This document shows, in pieces, positions 42,971 through 43,298 of a stretch of DNA of 43,298 nt (positions are counted from its first letter, which is position 1; each line of letters begins with the position of its first letter). This DNA comes from Pyrinomonadaceae bacterium (GTDB lineage: Bacteria; Acidobacteriota; Blastocatellia; Pyrinomonadales; Pyrinomonadaceae). The position numbers and the translations under genes are program-made. The notes below the pieces were generated by a model that was not told the origin of the DNA, did no database searches, and worked only from the letters and a program-made list of their open reading frames with translations. The DNA is taken from assembly GCA_023717565.1 (NCBI GenBank), contig JAMQPI010000386.1, forward strand, positions 1 through 43,298, in the 5' to 3' direction.

Positions 42971-43005
42971 TCAGTGGTCAGTGGTCAGTGGTCAGTGGTC
43001 AGTTG
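42971..43005 (+). repeat. TCAGTGG heptamer tandem array
   Basis: Four exact copies of TCAGTGG and a fifth changed copy (TCAGTTG) lie in the 92-base gap before the last gene. ATTCACGATTCACGA follows at 43037-43051. These are a further, separate intergenic repeat type. Confidence 0.85.
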
Positions 43006-43057
43006 TTCGTTGCACGCAAGGTGAATCGTTCCGCTATTCACGATTCACGAGACGTTT

Positions 43058-43298
43058 ATGAACGAATGGGAATGGCAATTGCTGGAAGAGAAGATGACTG
43101 TGGATCATGTCTTGATCTCGGGCGTTCAACTGCGGCAAGGGGATCGGGTTCGTCTCAAGCCAAGAGCTGGTGGCGACATTTTTGACCTGGCGCTTTCGGG
43201 TAAGGTTGCCGTCGTTGAGGCAATCGAACAGGACTACGAAGGCAAAGCGCATCTGGCAGTTGTAGTTGACGATGATCCCGGCCGTGATTTGGGCATGT
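43058..43298 (+). CDS. hydrogenase-cluster conserved protein, N-terminal part (runs off the window)
   Basis: The ATG at 43058 opens a frame that stays open to the end of the window (80 codons). The sequence starts MNEWEWQLLEEKM and contains GDRVRLKPRAGGDIFDLALSG, followed by VAVVEAIEQDYEGKAHLAVV and DDDPGRDLG. This looks like the small conserved protein found in group 1h hydrogenase operons beside the hyp-type genes, but I know no function for it. There is no clear ribosome binding site. The C-terminus cannot be seen. Confidence 0.65.
   Translation, partial: MNEWEWQLLEEKMTVDHVLISGVQLRQGDRVRLKPRAGGDIFDLALSGKVAVVEAIEQDYEGKAHLAVVVDDDPGRDLGM

Overview
The window looks like part of the chromosome of a soil or aerobic bacterium of the Acidobacteriota, most likely a Blastocatellia or Pyrinomonas-like lineage. 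This rests on gene content: a group 1h-type high-affinity [NiFe] hydrogenase with its accessory genes, a SufBCD-SufS-SufU cluster, an Rhs remnant, secreted S9 peptidase and nuclease, and many dispersed intergenic repeats. It is an inference without a marker gene. No rRNA, tRNA, CRISPR array or insertion sequence was recognised.

Layout, left to right. (1) 1-3.5 kb: the 3' end of an Rhs/YD-repeat gene with a zinc phospholipase C/P1-nuclease-like tip, a small exported protein that could be its immunity partner, a decayed stretch, and a TonB-C-terminal periplasmic protein. (2) 3.6-10.9 kb: an Rrf2/IscR-like regulator behind a palindromic promoter, then sufB-sufC-sufD, a Uma2-type nuclease-fold gene, a membrane protein, sufS and sufU, closed by a bidirectional terminator. 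(3) 10.9-14.9 kb, minus strand: a 1330-residue secreted nuclease with three lamin-tail domains. (4) 15.2-18.6 kb, plus strand: an OSBS/N-succinylamino acid racemase next to an M20 deacylase, a large palindromic repeat element, and exonuclease III. (5) 18.7-32.6 kb, minus strand: two small membrane proteins, then reductive pyrimidine catabolism genes (PreA, beta-ureidopropionase, NCS1 transporter, dihydropyrimidinase, class III aminotransferase, aldehyde dehydrogenase), interrupted by a SIMPL protein, an S9 peptidase and a pair of related membrane proteins. The aminotransferase carries one in-frame amber codon. (6) 32.9 kb to the end, plus strand: hydrogenase small subunit copy 1, a soluble PAS histidine kinase, a NarL-type response regulator, a regulatory gap with a perfect Crp/Fnr-type palindrome, small subunit copy 2, the large subunit, a NifU-domain protein with a four-cysteine tail, then DUF5947-like, DUF6084-like and two further conserved accessory proteins. 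The last one runs off the window.

How the genes may work together: Suf builds Fe-S clusters that the hydrogenase, its NifU-like partner and PreA all need. The pyrimidine genes would take uracil or thymine through dihydropyrimidine and ureidopropionate to beta-alanine and its semialdehyde. The hydrogenase would feed electrons from trace H2 to the respiratory chain. The most unusual feature is the two-component system enclosed by two hydrogenase small-subunit genes; it could be a hydrogen- or redox-sensing module built from a duplicated small subunit. At least four families of short repeats occupy the gaps, and one has entered coding sequence in two hydrogenase accessory genes.
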